Translations under genes and position numbers: made by a program
The notes under the pieces: model-generated
Told to the model about the DNA's origin: nothing
Databases searched by the model: none
Seen by the model: the letters and a program-made list of their open reading frames with translations, nothing else
DNA from: Mycolicibacterium frederiksbergense
Lineage (GTDB): Bacteria > Actinomycetota > Actinomycetes > Mycobacteriales > Mycobacteriaceae
NCBI RefSeq assembly: GCF_029893345.1
Contig: NZ_JARXVE010000006.1
Location: forward strand, 310,001 to 374,000
Reading direction: 5' to 3'
Length of the DNA stretch: 64,000 nt
In this document: positions 43,195 through 51,464 of the stretch, piece after piece
How positions within the stretch are numbered: the stretch's first letter is position 1
Layout: every line of letters starts with the position of its first letter

Positions 43195-44706
43195 ATGGAA
43201 ACGCTATTGTCTGAAGCGCCGAAGGACGCGCTGGCCCGAAATCGGCTGGGGGTCGGTCCGATCGTCTTCCTCGTCCTGGCAGCGGTTGCGCCGGTGACGG
43301 TAGCCATCGTCATCATGCCGTTGGCCATCGGCAACGGCATCGGTGGCGGTACTCCTGTCGTGGTAGTCGTCGTCGCGCTCGCCCTGCTGCTGTTCGCCGT
43401 CGGATACGCACAGATGACGAAAGAGCTTGTGAACGCAGGCGGCTTCTATGCGATCGCGGTTAAAGGCCTCGGGCGTCCGGCGGGCTTGATCACGGGCATC
43501 ATCGCGACTATCGGATATAACGGTTTCGTCGCCGGCGCGATAGGCGCGCTCGGCTTCTTCGCGGGTCAGGTGGCACTCCCGATGCTCTTCGGGTTCGAAG
43601 TCCACTGGTATCTCGCCGCCTCCGTGCTCTTCGTGGTCATCTTCCTCCTCGCGCGTTCCGGCATCCACGTCAGCGCCATCGTCCTGGGCGTCGCGCTGGT
43701 GCTGGAGGTTCTCCTGCTCCTCGGCTTCGGCATCGCTGTCCTTGTGCGGACCGGCTTCGACGTCGCCGCGATCACCCACTCGCTCAGCCCCGGCGTCGTT
43801 GCCGGAGGGTCGATCTGGATCGGCTTGTTGCTGGTCGCCACCGCCTTCATCGGGTTCGAGGCCACGGCCCTGTTCGGGGAAGAGGCGAAGGAGCCGCGCA
43901 AGACGATCCCGCGGGCGACCTACCTCGCGATCGTCCTGATCGGCATGGTGCACGCATTTGGCTCCTGGGCGATCGTGAGCGCCATCGGCGTGAAGGACGC
44001 TCGTGAGGTGGCGCTCGCGCATCTCGCCAACGGCGACCTCACGCTGGACCTGGTGAAGCAGTACCTCGGCCCGGCGATGGGCACCACCGCGCTGGTCCTG
44101 CTCATCGTCAGCCTCTTCGCGGCGCAGCTGACGTTCCACAACTCAGCCGCGCGGTACATGTTCGCCCTCGGTCGCGCTGGTGTGCTTCCGACCTGGCTGT
44201 CGCGGACTGCAGCCAATGGGACCCCGCAGCGGGCCCTCGCGGTGAACCTCGTCTTTGGCTTGCTGATTGCCGGCGTGTTTGCAGTCGCCACGGAGACCGA
44301 CCCGGAGGGAAATCCGCTGCCCCCGTTGGTGACGCTGATGCCCGTAGGCGTAGGGTTCGGCACGCTCGCGATCATGATCGTGCAGGCGATCGCAGCCCTG
44401 TCGATCGTCGTGTACTTCCGCCGCCGACGGGATCCGCGCTGGTGGGCGACCGCCGTCGCCCCGGGCATAGGCTTCCTCGCGCTGCTGCTTTTCAGCGTGA
44501 TGGCGCTGGTGAACTTCCCGCTCGTCGCGGGCTCGGAAGCGTCCTACGTGGTAGTCCTCCCGTGGATTCTGGTGGCGGCGGTCGTGGGTGGCCTGATCTA
44601 CGCCGCCTACCTCAGAGCGCGTAGGCCCCAGGTGTACGAAGGGCTTTCCCGCGATCTCGAGAGCTTCGACGAGCTCTCCGAAGACTCCACAATGTTCATC
44701 GAATGA
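43195..44706 (+). CDS. APC-family amino acid/amine permease
   Basis: A 503-residue inner-membrane transporter of the amino acid-polyamine-organocation superfamily with about twelve hydrophobic helices. Typical features are the first helix GPIVFLVLAAVAPVTVAIVI with the unwound Gly segment, the AQMTKELVNAGGFYAIAVKG loop, GFEATALFGEEAKEPRKTIP after helix 6, and FHNSAARYMFALGRAGVLP. I chose ATG 43195 (GAGAG upstream); a longer frame starts at 43150. Its stop overlaps a possible start of the SDR gene. It is a plausible importer for the amine used by the adjacent kinase/lyase pair. Confidence 0.85.
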   Translation: METLLSEAPKDALARNRLGVGPIVFLVLAAVAPVTVAIVIMPLAIGNGIGGGTPVVVVVVALALLLFAVGYAQMTKELVNAGGFYAIAVKGLGRPAGLITGIIATIGYNGFVAGAIGALGFFAGQVALPMLFGFEVHWYLAASVLFVVIFLLARSGIHVSAIVLGVALVLEVLLLLGFGIAVLVRTGFDVAAITHSLSPGVVAGGSIWIGLLLVATAFIGFEATALFGEEAKEPRKTIPRATYLAIVLIGMVHAFGSWAIVSAIGVKDAREVALAHLANGDLTLDLVKQYLGPAMGTTALVLLIVSLFAAQLTFHNSAARYMFALGRAGVLPTWLSRTAANGTPQRALAVNLVFGLLIAGVFAVATETDPEGNPLPPLVTLMPVGVGFGTLAIMIVQAIAALSIVVYFRRRRDPRWWATAVAPGIGFLALLLFSVMALVNFPLVAGSEASYVVVLPWILVAAVVGGLIYAAYLRARRPQVYEGLSRDLESFDELSEDSTMFIE

Positions 44707-44717
44707 AAAGGGTCAAG

Positions 44718-45521
44718 ATGTCGCAAAACACCTCTGTCTCAGCGGGCTCTGCAGCTCTCCGCCTGCCTTCCCGCGTGCTCATCACCGGCGGGTCGACCGG
44801 TATAGGGTTCGCGTGCGCGCAGTTGTTCCGTCGCGCAGGCGCCAGCGTCGGTCTGATCGGCCGCTCCGAACCGGGCCTCGAACGGGCGGCGGCCGCGTTG
44901 CGTCAGGACGACGGCGGCACGACGGGCGCCATCGCGACCGCGTCCGCGAGCGTGTCCGACGAGCAGGCGATCTCCTCCGCGGTGGACCGGATCGCCGAGG
45001 CGATCGGGGGCCTCGATGCGGTTGTCCTGTCTGCGGGTGTGGATGGTGAGCTGGGCTCGCTGGTCCCGGAGGTCACCGCCGACAGTTTCCGCGAAGTGCT
45101 GGAGACCAACGTTCTGGGCGCCTTCCTGACGGTCCGGAGCGCTTTGCCTCACCTACGCCGCTCCGTCGACGCCACGGTCACGATCATCGGCTCCGACTCG
45201 GGATTCGTCGCAGTTCCCGGCATGCTCGCCTACAACGCCTCGAAGGGGGCGATCGTCCAGCTCACCCGTGCGCTGGCGGTCGAGCTCTACGAGACCGACG
45301 GTATCCGCGTGAACAGCGTGGCCCCATCGGTCGTCGACACGCCGATGGCCCGCCGCGGCCTCGGCGACGAAGTGATGGACGCACCTCCGTTCCCGATCCA
45401 GTCCGCAGAGGACGTCGCCTGGTCGGTCGCCTATCTCAGCAGCGGGCAGGCACGGGCCGTCAACGGCGCGACCCTACTATCCGACTTCGGATACACAGGC
45501 CGCTCATCGTTTCCGGCCTAA
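44718..45521 (+). CDS. Short-chain dehydrogenase/reductase
   Basis: A 267-residue classical SDR: TGGSTGIGFA, an SAGVD segment in place of NNAG, the catalytic Ser in IIGSDSGFVAVPGMLAYNASK with YNASK, and a C-terminal VNGATLLSDFGYTG. ATG 44718 has AAGGG upstream; an earlier ATG at 44703 overlaps the permease stop by 4 bp and would add 5 residues. It forms an operon with the permease. A strong hairpin follows. It may reduce or oxidise the aldehyde made by the lyase, which is inference. Confidence 0.87.
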   Translation: MSQNTSVSAGSAALRLPSRVLITGGSTGIGFACAQLFRRAGASVGLIGRSEPGLERAAAALRQDDGGTTGAIATASASVSDEQAISSAVDRIAEAIGGLDAVVLSAGVDGELGSLVPEVTADSFREVLETNVLGAFLTVRSALPHLRRSVDATVTIIGSDSGFVAVPGMLAYNASKGAIVQLTRALAVELYETDGIRVNSVAPSVVDTPMARRGLGDEVMDAPPFPIQSAEDVAWSVAYLSSGQARAVNGATLLSDFGYTGRSSFPA

Positions 45522-45548
45522 TGCTGAAGGCGTTCTCAACGCCGTTCC

Positions 45549-45593
45549 GCACCACCCCTAACCCCCGCGATCCGCGGGGGTTAGGGGTGGTGC
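45549..45593. terminator. Strong 21-bp perfect hairpin after the permease/SDR operon
   Basis: Arms 45549-45569 and 45573-45593 are exact inverse complements (GCACCACCCCTAACCCCCGCG on the left arm, shown by its two ends GCACC and CCGCG) around a 3-nt loop ATC. No U-tract. It is one of the strongest structures in the window, placed between the SDR stop and the TetR start. Confidence 0.7.
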
Positions 45594-45656
45594 GAGGCGC
45601 CGAAGTCAGCACCGCGGATGTGTTTGACTTGAGCGCAACCATCTGAACCGCACGAC

Positions 45657-46271
45657 GTGAGGGCTGATTTGTCAGAGAGACCGCATGGACTGCGTGAGCG
45701 CAATCGCATCCGCACCCGTGAGGACATTCTTATCGCGATCTCGCTGCTTCTCGGCGAGCGGGCGTACGACGGCATCTCGATCGACGACATCGCACAGCGG
45801 GCTGGTGTCGCTCGCGGCACCCTCTATGCCTACTTCCCAGAGGGGCGCGATCAGATGGTGCGCGAGGCCTATCTCCGCGTGGCGGAGACGGTCATCGCGG
45901 AGGGCTCGGCACGTCATGAGCGGGAAGCGGGCCTCGCCGAACGCGTCGTCGGCTTTGCGACCGCGCTCGTCGACGCCGCCACCACACCGGAAGGCCGGTT
46001 CTACGGCCTGATGGGTCCCGACATCATGAGCGCGATCGCGAGCGTCACAGGTACGTCTTCCCGAACGTTCCAGCAGGTGCTGACCACGGATCTGCGTGAT
46101 GCGGCCGAGCGAGGCGCCCTTCCCGAGGACTCCCCGGTCGAGGAGATCGCCGTCGCCCTCTCGGGGGCGGTGCGCGAGATCGGCGGTGTCGCGGCGCGCG
46201 ATCCTGAGCGCGTGCCGCGGCTTTTGCTCGCCTTGCGCATCATCTGCGATGCGCTGCTCGGCTCCGCCTAA
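45657..46271 (+). CDS. TetR/AcrR-family transcriptional regulator
   Basis: A 204-residue regulator with HTH ISIDDIAQRAGVARGTLYAYF and a helical C-terminal domain. GTG start at 45657. It lies downstream of the permease/SDR operon, separated by a strong hairpin, and upstream of an AraC regulator. The codon pattern and protein style (for example the EREAGLAERVVGFATALVDAA region) are like the neighbouring permease and SDR, which suggests that they arrived together. The target is probably the permease/SDR or lyase/kinase unit. Confidence 0.85.
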   Translation: MRADLSERPHGLRERNRIRTREDILIAISLLLGERAYDGISIDDIAQRAGVARGTLYAYFPEGRDQMVREAYLRVAETVIAEGSARHEREAGLAERVVGFATALVDAATTPEGRFYGLMGPDIMSAIASVTGTSSRTFQQVLTTDLRDAAERGALPEDSPVEEIAVALSGAVREIGGVAARDPERVPRLLLALRIICDALLGSA

Positions 46272-47044
46272 TGGGGCTGGAGCAGCGTGGCGCTGACCGA
46301 TTTGCGATCTGTTGGTCGCCAGACGCTGATCACTGTGCCGCTGGCCGTTAAGCGCTTGTTGCGCCTAGACACCCAACTTTCGGCCAATCTGGCGCGCACC
46401 TATTAGAGCTTGACCTCGGCGTGGGCCGCGCCAGCCAACGTGCTGTGTGAGTATCGCCTGGGCGCCTTGAAGTTTGAGTCGGATCTCGGCCGTGGGCGAC
46501 GAGCCCCCCATCGAATCGACGTGCTCGACGCCTCCAACGTTCTCGCGCTGGCTATCGCGCACGGAATATTTAGTTCTCACAGGCCACGGCGATCGAAGGC
46601 GGCACGGTGTCGGGTCGTATCCGGACTCGCGCAGACCGAATCGGACGAGCCGAGGTAGCCGTCTGCCTTGAGCAGCGGAATCGCCTTTCAGGGAGCGTGA
46701 CAGACGGCGTCCTTCCCCGATTGTGCTGGTTGGAGAGGTCCGCGCAGCCGTCTAACCCGAAATGTGAACTGATTGCTCGAATTTTGGACTTGCTATACAT
46801 TTATCCACATTCGGGCCATTGCGGGAGGAGGTGCCGTGTCATACCGCTCCCTGCAGAGCCTTTCCCTGATCCTGGAGCGAATTTGCACCCTGGGCAGGGA
46901 TTCCCGCGGTTTTGTGACACACCGTTCGAACTCGTCAGCGGCAAGGGCGGAAGGCTTCGCTCTGCCTCCAATACCCGGTACCTCGATGCGCACGACCACC
47001 CGCACATAGACGGATACGCCGAACCATCACTGCAGGAGATGCGA
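46272..47044. other. Intergenic region of about 770 bp with no confident gene
   Basis: The AraC reading frame extends upstream to 46607, but this part has no similarity to the family and no ribosome site, so I do not count it as coding. I recognise no RNA, repeat or transposon. The composition is lower in GC around 46740-46810 (for example GAATTTTGGACTTGCTATAC), where a promoter for the AraC gene may lie. Confidence 0.45.
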
Positions 47045-48013
47045 ATGCAGATCGAACGCGACATGCCGACAACGATGCTCCGCACCCGTGACCCGGTGAC
47101 CTTCCAGGACGCGGTGGGGTCGTCCTTCGTGCCGCTGCAGTTCGAAGTGCCCGACGACACCCACTTCACTGGTTCGATCGCGACCGCATGTGCTGACGGC
47201 GTGATGTTTGCCGAGATCACCGCCTCCTCGGGGCACGTGGAGCGCACACTTGAGGCGATCGCACGTGGGGGGAGCGGGTATTACAAGCTGAGCTTGCTGC
47301 TCTCCGGTTCCGGTCTGCTGGTCCAAAACGGCCGCAGTGCCGTGATGAGCCCGGGGGAACTGTTGTTCTACGAGACCTCAAGCCCGTATTCGCTGGGCTT
47401 TGATGGACAGTTTCGGAACCTCGTCATGATGTTCCCTAAGGACCGACTGGAACTCCCCAGCACGCTCGTCGACACGCTCACCGCGGTACCGCTCGACGAG
47501 CAGCATCCGCTCGTCGGCGTCGTCTCATCGTTTCTCGCTCAGTCCTCGCCGCACCTGGCGAAGCTGTCAGACCGCGCCGCCGCGCGCCTGGCGAACGCCA
47601 CCGTTGATCTCGTCACGGTGATGCTCGCGGCCGTCCTCGACCTCGAGACAGAGCCGCGCCGCTCCCATACAACCCTGCTCCAGCGGATACAGGGGTACAT
47701 CGTGGAGAACCTTGGCTCGCGAGATCTCACACCGAACAGCATTGCCGAGGCGCACTACGTCTCGGTACGGCGTTTGCACTCGCTTTTCGAAAAAGATGGC
47801 AGCACAGTCGGCACGTGGATTAGGACGCGGAGGCTGGAACGTTGCCGGGAGGACCTGCTCAATCCCGTTCTCTCGCACCGAGGTATCGCCGAGATCGCCG
47901 CGAGTTGGGGCTTTCCCGACGCCGCGCATTTCAGCCGCGCCTTCCGAGTCCTTTATGGGCTCTCCCCAAGCGAGTTGCGCCGTTCGGGGGGCTGCCATGA
48001 CCGGTTGGCTTGA
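47045..48013 (+). CDS. AraC-family transcriptional regulator
   Basis: A 322-residue regulator. The N-terminal half is the AraC_binding_2-type cupin-like sensor (YYKLSLLLSGSGLLVQNGR, MSPGELLFYETSSPYSL). The C-terminal half has two HTHs, the first around TPNSIAEAHYVSVRRLHSLF and the second around GIAEIAASWGFPDAAHFSRAF with the family's F-R-x3-G-x-S-P-S-E ending (FRVLYGLSPSELR). ATG 47045 has GCAGGAG at an ideal 6-nt spacing; longer frames lack homology. It probably activates the amine-utilisation genes upstream. Confidence 0.88.
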   Translation: MQIERDMPTTMLRTRDPVTFQDAVGSSFVPLQFEVPDDTHFTGSIATACADGVMFAEITASSGHVERTLEAIARGGSGYYKLSLLLSGSGLLVQNGRSAVMSPGELLFYETSSPYSLGFDGQFRNLVMMFPKDRLELPSTLVDTLTAVPLDEQHPLVGVVSSFLAQSSPHLAKLSDRAAARLANATVDLVTVMLAAVLDLETEPRRSHTTLLQRIQGYIVENLGSRDLTPNSIAEAHYVSVRRLHSLFEKDGSTVGTWIRTRRLERCREDLLNPVLSHRGIAEIAASWGFPDAAHFSRAFRVLYGLSPSELRRSGGCHDRLA

Positions 48014-48067
48014 CGAAATCGTAGACAGTCTTGGCGGATTGGCTGAAAGCTGTCTCGGAGCAGGTGG

Positions 48068-48754
48068 TCACGAAGCCCCGGATGCGGGCAGCTCGGCGAG
48101 CACATCGACCCGGGTCGGGTCGAAGCTGAGGAACCCCTGGATGGGTAGGGACTCCGGCGGGGTGTCGGGGTAGCTCCACGCCACATCGGCGATCACGGTG
48201 TCGCCGACAACCGCCGACCAGTAGCTGGCGGTGCCCTTGTAGTTGCAGTACGACGTGGTCGGGCTGGGCTGCAGCAGGTCGGTGCGGACCAGTGCCGGGG
48301 CCACGTAGAGCCGCGGCTCCAGTGCCGTCTCGAACACGATCACGGTCTCGTCGGTGTCGACCAGCACGGTGTCGGCGGCGCTCACCCGCAGGCCGCGGCG
48401 GGTCGGCCGGCAGTCGACGCGGTGATAGGGGTTGGGCGGGTAGTGCCCTAGCCTGCGGCCCTCTTCGAACCACGCGTCGACCGCGTCCCACGGCACCGCG
48501 ACATATCCCGGTGCCTCGGCTACCGGCTGATGCGGCAGGTCGCCGACCTCGTCGCGCGGAAAGGCGTAACTCAACGGGTGGCCGGCGCGGTGCACCATCA
48601 GGGCGTGTTCGGTGTCCAATCGGGCGTGTCCGCCCACGAAGGCCTGGATGCGGCGCGGGTGTGGCTCGATGTAGACCGGGGTATCGGCGAGCGGGGGAGT
48701 GAACCAACCGGCGGGCTGGGTACTCAACGGACCCCGCCCCGCGACGAGACTCAT
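48068..48754 (-). CDS. DUF427-domain protein
   Basis: A 228-residue protein with a DUF427 domain in its C-terminal half: VLVDTDETVIVFETALEPRLYVAP, followed by SYCNYKGTASYWSAVVGD and VAWSYPDTPPESL. The N-terminal half looks like a diverged second copy of the domain (VYIEPHPRRIQAFVGGHARLDTEHALMVHRAG). The function of DUF427 is unknown. ATG 48754 has GGAGGTG upstream. It is divergent from a hypothetical/thioesterase operon, and the TTTACA-N14-TGTCACGCT dyad sits between them. Confidence 0.82.
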   Translation of the reverse strand: MSLVAGRGPLSTQPAGWFTPPLADTPVYIEPHPRRIQAFVGGHARLDTEHALMVHRAGHPLSYAFPRDEVGDLPHQPVAEAPGYVAVPWDAVDAWFEEGRRLGHYPPNPYHRVDCRPTRRGLRVSAADTVLVDTDETVIVFETALEPRLYVAPALVRTDLLQPSPTTSYCNYKGTASYWSAVVGDTVIADVAWSYPDTPPESLPIQGFLSFDPTRVDVLAELPASGAS

Positions 48755-48853
48755 TGTGGCACCTCCATTTTGGCTGAACAGCTGAACGTCGGCGGTTTTG
48801 CCGGCCACTCGGGCCGGCAACCCGCGCGAGCGATCGGGCGTCAAGATAGAAGC

Positions 48854-48882
48854 TTTACAGAGTCTCTGGATAATGTCACGCT
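48854..48882. promoter_or_regulatory. Operator-like dyad C (TTTACA-N14-TGTCACGCT)
   Basis: TTTACA at 48854-48859 and TGTCACGCT at 48874-48882, between the divergent DUF427 gene (99 nt away) and the hypothetical/thioesterase operon (80 nt away). Identical half-sites and spacing to dyads A and B, more than 20 kb distant. Confidence 0.68.
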
Positions 48883-48962
48883 GTTGGGTGAGGTGTGGCA
48901 CACCGCGGAATCCACTCGAGACGTGCCGGGCGATCAGCCCACTGACCCGGATTGGATGGCCT

Positions 48963-49538
48963 ATGTCCCCACAGACATCGCCAGGCGCAGTCCCGTTCAC
49001 CAGGACGCGGGTGCGTCCCGACAAGACCCTGCAGTACGAGCTGAACGTGGTGGCAACCAGCGTCGCCGACGTGGTGTCGGGTATCGGCGGATGGTTGTTC
49101 GACCGGGGCATGGCCGGCTGGCGGGTCAATGTGGCCGCCGGTCGAAGCGAGCACGACGAACGTGCGCTGCGCATCCTCGGCATGAAGGCCGTCGACCTGA
49201 GCGGGCTGTGGCGCTCGGTGGGGACGGAAACGGGCCGCATCGCGATGATGGTGATCGCCACCGATCGCATCGATTCCGGCGACGAGGTGCAGCTGCACCG
49301 GCTCACCGCGCTGGGCGACTCCGGCCAAGTAACCTTCTTCGGGTCGCAGTGTCCCGCTGTTCTCAGCGGCAAGGTTCACCCGGTGCAGTATCGGATGAGC
49401 GCGGCGGCGCGGGCTTTCAAGGCGCAGGCCCTGGCCGTGGCCGGCGGGTGCCCGGAATCGGTCGGGGCGGTGGAAACCATGTTCGGCTACGCGCGGGCCA
49501 CCGGCCCGGTCGGCGCCGATCTGGTACCGGTGTGTTGA
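48963..49538 (+). CDS. Conserved hypothetical protein
   Basis: A 191-residue protein that I do not recognise. It reads VRPDKTLQYELNVVATSVADVVSGIGGWLFDRGMAGWRVNV near the N-terminus and ends with a short Gly/Ala-rich tail; it has no clear TM helix or signal. The stop codon shares a base with the ATG of the thioesterase gene, so the two are co-translated. It lies in the unit preceded by dyad C. ATG 48963 is preferred because residues encoded further upstream overlap the regulatory region. Confidence 0.55.
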   Translation: MSPQTSPGAVPFTRTRVRPDKTLQYELNVVATSVADVVSGIGGWLFDRGMAGWRVNVAAGRSEHDERALRILGMKAVDLSGLWRSVGTETGRIAMMVIATDRIDSGDEVQLHRLTALGDSGQVTFFGSQCPAVLSGKVHPVQYRMSAAARAFKAQALAVAGGCPESVGAVETMFGYARATGPVGADLVPVC

Positions 49539-50347
49539 TGCCCGGGGCGGCGTCGGTTGCCGAGTTGCTCGCGGTATTCGACGTCACGCCCGCGGGACCG
49601 GACCGGTCCGTCGGTGTGACCGGCCCGGCCGGAACTGACGGGCGGCAGGTGGCCAAGGGGGCGCAAGCGCTGGGGCAGGCGATCGTCGCAACTGCAAAAC
49701 GGCTCCCGGACAAGGTCATTCGTTCGGCACACGGAGTTTTCACCAGGCCGGTCGCGGTCGACTTCACTGTCGAGTTATCGGTCAACGTGGTGCACGAGGG
49801 CCGCTCGACGGCGACGGCAGTGGTGACCGTGAGTCAGGACTGCCGGCTGTGTGCGACGGTGACGGTGCTGACCGATCTCCCGTCGGTCGATGTGATCCGC
49901 CACCACGCGCTGCGGCCCGACGTCGGCACGCCGGCCGACGCCAAACCCGCCGGTCGGGCCATGGCCGGGCACGAGCTGCGCCTGGTCGATGTGATCGACG
50001 TGAACAGTCCCGACGAGGTCGGACCGCCCGAGCTCTACGCCTGGTTGCGTTACGACCCGATACCCGAATGCGACGAGCTCGCCAAGGCCCTGCTGACATA
50101 TTTCACTGGGCAACTCGGCATCTCGACGGCGCTGATGACGACGTTCATCAGCTTCCACGAGGCTGTGCAGTGGGATGTCTGGCTGCTCTACAGCCATGAG
50201 AGCACGTCGGCCGGTCAGGGGATGTCGTACGTCCGCGGCCAAGTGCACACCGAGGACGGCGAGCTGTTGGCCTCATTTGCCCAGGAAGGGCTGATCGGGC
50301 CGATGCGACCGGCCGACACCGTCATCGACATGCCGGCCCGGTTGTAG
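49538..50347 (+). CDS. Acyl-CoA thioesterase-like (double hotdog) protein
   Basis: A 269-residue TesB-like protein: an N-terminal hotdog with IRSAHGVFTRPVAVDFTVEL and VVHEGRSTATAVVTVSQD, and a C-terminal hotdog with LLTYFTGQLGISTALMTTFI and SHESTSAGQGMSYVRGQVHTEDGELLASFAQEGLI, which fits thioesterase II-type enzymes. It would release a free acid from CoA. The ATG overlaps the upstream stop (TGATG). It is related in role to the thioesterase at 24745, which belongs to another unit with the same operator. Confidence 0.82.
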   Translation: MPGAASVAELLAVFDVTPAGPDRSVGVTGPAGTDGRQVAKGAQALGQAIVATAKRLPDKVIRSAHGVFTRPVAVDFTVELSVNVVHEGRSTATAVVTVSQDCRLCATVTVLTDLPSVDVIRHHALRPDVGTPADAKPAGRAMAGHELRLVDVIDVNSPDEVGPPELYAWLRYDPIPECDELAKALLTYFTGQLGISTALMTTFISFHEAVQWDVWLLYSHESTSAGQGMSYVRGQVHTEDGELLASFAQEGLIGPMRPADTVIDMPARL

Positions 50348-50373
50348 GGCCGGGATGTACGCGGGACGCGGAG

Positions 50374-50628
50374 TTAGCGGCTCAAGCCGCGACGCTTCAT
50401 CCACCAGTCGCGGGCCACGGCCAGCACGAGGAGCGCCGCGAAGACGATGAGGGTCCAGTCCTCGACGTGGCCGACGTGGTTGCCATGCATCATGATCAGC
50501 AGGAATGCCGCGGACAGCAGACCGCCGATGTGGATCAGCTTGATGTTCTCCTTGGACCAGCCCCAGGCTGCAGACGGCACGTCTTCGACGTCGACGCCGT
50601 TGTGTCGTTCCACCTCGGTGTTGGCCAC
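50374..50628 (-). CDS. DUF2631 small membrane protein
   Basis: An 84-residue protein with two TM helices (LIHIGGLLSAAFLLIMMHG and LIVFAALLVLAVARDW) and a basic C-terminus, matching the actinobacterial DUF2631 family. Role unknown. It is convergent with the thioesterase gene and divergent from the LLM oxidoreductase gene; the intergenic region contains a perfect 8-1-8 palindrome. Confidence 0.8.
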   Translation of the reverse strand: MANTEVERHNGVDVEDVPSAAWGWSKENIKLIHIGGLLSAAFLLIMMHGNHVGHVEDWTLIVFAALLVLAVARDWWMKRRGLSR

Positions 50629-50682
50629 GGGTTACTCCTCAGGATCGGCCGGCTTCGGGCTAGCACTGCGGACATTCTGGCA

Positions 50683-50699
50683 TACGACGCTGCGTCGTA
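50683..50699. promoter_or_regulatory. Palindrome TACGACGC-T-GCGTCGTA
   Basis: Perfect 8-bp inverted repeats with a single central base, in the divergent region between DUF2631 and the LLM gene. CATTCTGGCATACG just before it could contain a -10 box. Candidate operator; the regulator is unknown. Confidence 0.45.
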
Positions 50700-50791
50700 C
50701 GCGAGCGGCCGGAGTCATCGGTGCCGGCCCAGCATCAATCATCACGTCGTCGCGTCCCGTCGTGCGGCGGGCGAACAGGGGAGGATCTGAG

Positions 50792-50974
50792 ATGCAATTC
50801 TGGAGCGGCACGGCCTTCATGGGCACCCGCGACGCCCTGGCGGTGGCACGGTTGCTCGACGAGGCCGGGTTTGACGGCATGGTGTGCTCGGACCACATGA
50901 TCTATCCGCGCGAGCTGTCCTCGCCGTATCCGGACTCGTCCACCGATGAGCCCCGAGGGGGCCGGTCGCTTTAG
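50792..50974 (+). pseudogene. LLM-class flavin oxidoreductase, 5' fragment (interrupted by IS)
   Basis: Encodes MQFWSGTAFMGTRDALAVAR and then LLDEAGFDGMVCSDHMIYPR, the N-terminus of a luciferase-like F420/FMN-dependent monooxygenase. The native sequence ends at about 50946, after which the frame runs into the left end of the insertion element and stops at 50974. The gene had a good GGGGAGG site. The rest continues at 53019. Without excision the product is a truncated 60-residue peptide. Confidence 0.88.
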
Positions 50975-50993
50975 CGGCCGGGGGAATCGGGGC
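50950..50993 (+). repeat. IS605 left-end imperfect palindrome
   Basis: GCCCCGA (50950-50956) pairs with TCGGGGC (50987-50993), and the inner part GGCCG pairs with CGGCC around CTTTAG. This subterminal hairpin is what TnpA would recognise. The target tetra- or pentanucleotide should lie just 5' of it, in CACCGATG. Confidence 0.7.
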
Positions 50994-51050
50994 GTAGGCG
51001 AACAGCGTGGTCAGGCGAGTTTGTTGGTCCCGTGTCGTAACGTGCGGGTC

Positions 51051-51464
51051 ATGTCAGGTCAGCGGTTTCGTCGCACGCCGGGAGGCGTGTGCTCGCTGGG
51101 CCTGCATCTGGTGTGGTGCCCGAAGTATCGGCGGCGAGTGTTGGGCGGGCGGGTCGCCCGTCGCCTAGACGAATTGCTCGAGCAGATCGCCGACGAGCAC
51201 GGTTGGCTGATCGTGGCTCACCAAGTGATGCCCGATCACGTGCACCTGTTCGTGCGGGTCGGGCCGACCGACGCCCCAGCGGCGGTGGTACGCGCGTTCA
51301 AAGGGCGCACCGCGCGAGTGCTGCGCCAGGAGTTCCCGCACTTGCGGAATTTCGCGAAGGTGTTGTGGTCACCGGCCTACTTCGCAGCGTCGGTCGGCTA
51401 CGTGTCGGAGACGACGGTGCGCCGCTACATCGAGCACCAGTGGGATGCGGTGTTGGCGTCATGA
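51051..51464 (+). CDS. tnpA: IS200/IS605 TnpA transposase (Y1 HUH)
   Basis: A 137-residue single-strand DNA transposase. The HUH motif is in MPDHVHLFV (H-V-H), and the catalytic tyrosine is in TTVRRYIEHQ. The N-terminal HLVWCPKYRRRVL is the family hallmark. The dimer would cleave single-stranded ends at the two hairpins. The ATG at 51051 is the usual start; the TnpB start overlaps its stop by 4 bp. Length is typical. Confidence 0.93.
   Translation: MSGQRFRRTPGGVCSLGLHLVWCPKYRRRVLGGRVARRLDELLEQIADEHGWLIVAHQVMPDHVHLFVRVGPTDAPAAVVRAFKGRTARVLRQEFPHLRNFAKVLWSPAYFAASVGYVSETTVRRYIEHQWDAVLAS

Noticed and set aside
46607..47044. N-terminal extension of the AraC gene by about 146 codons
   Set aside because: No homology, unlikely composition and no ribosome site, whereas ATG 47045 has a good GCAGGAG site.
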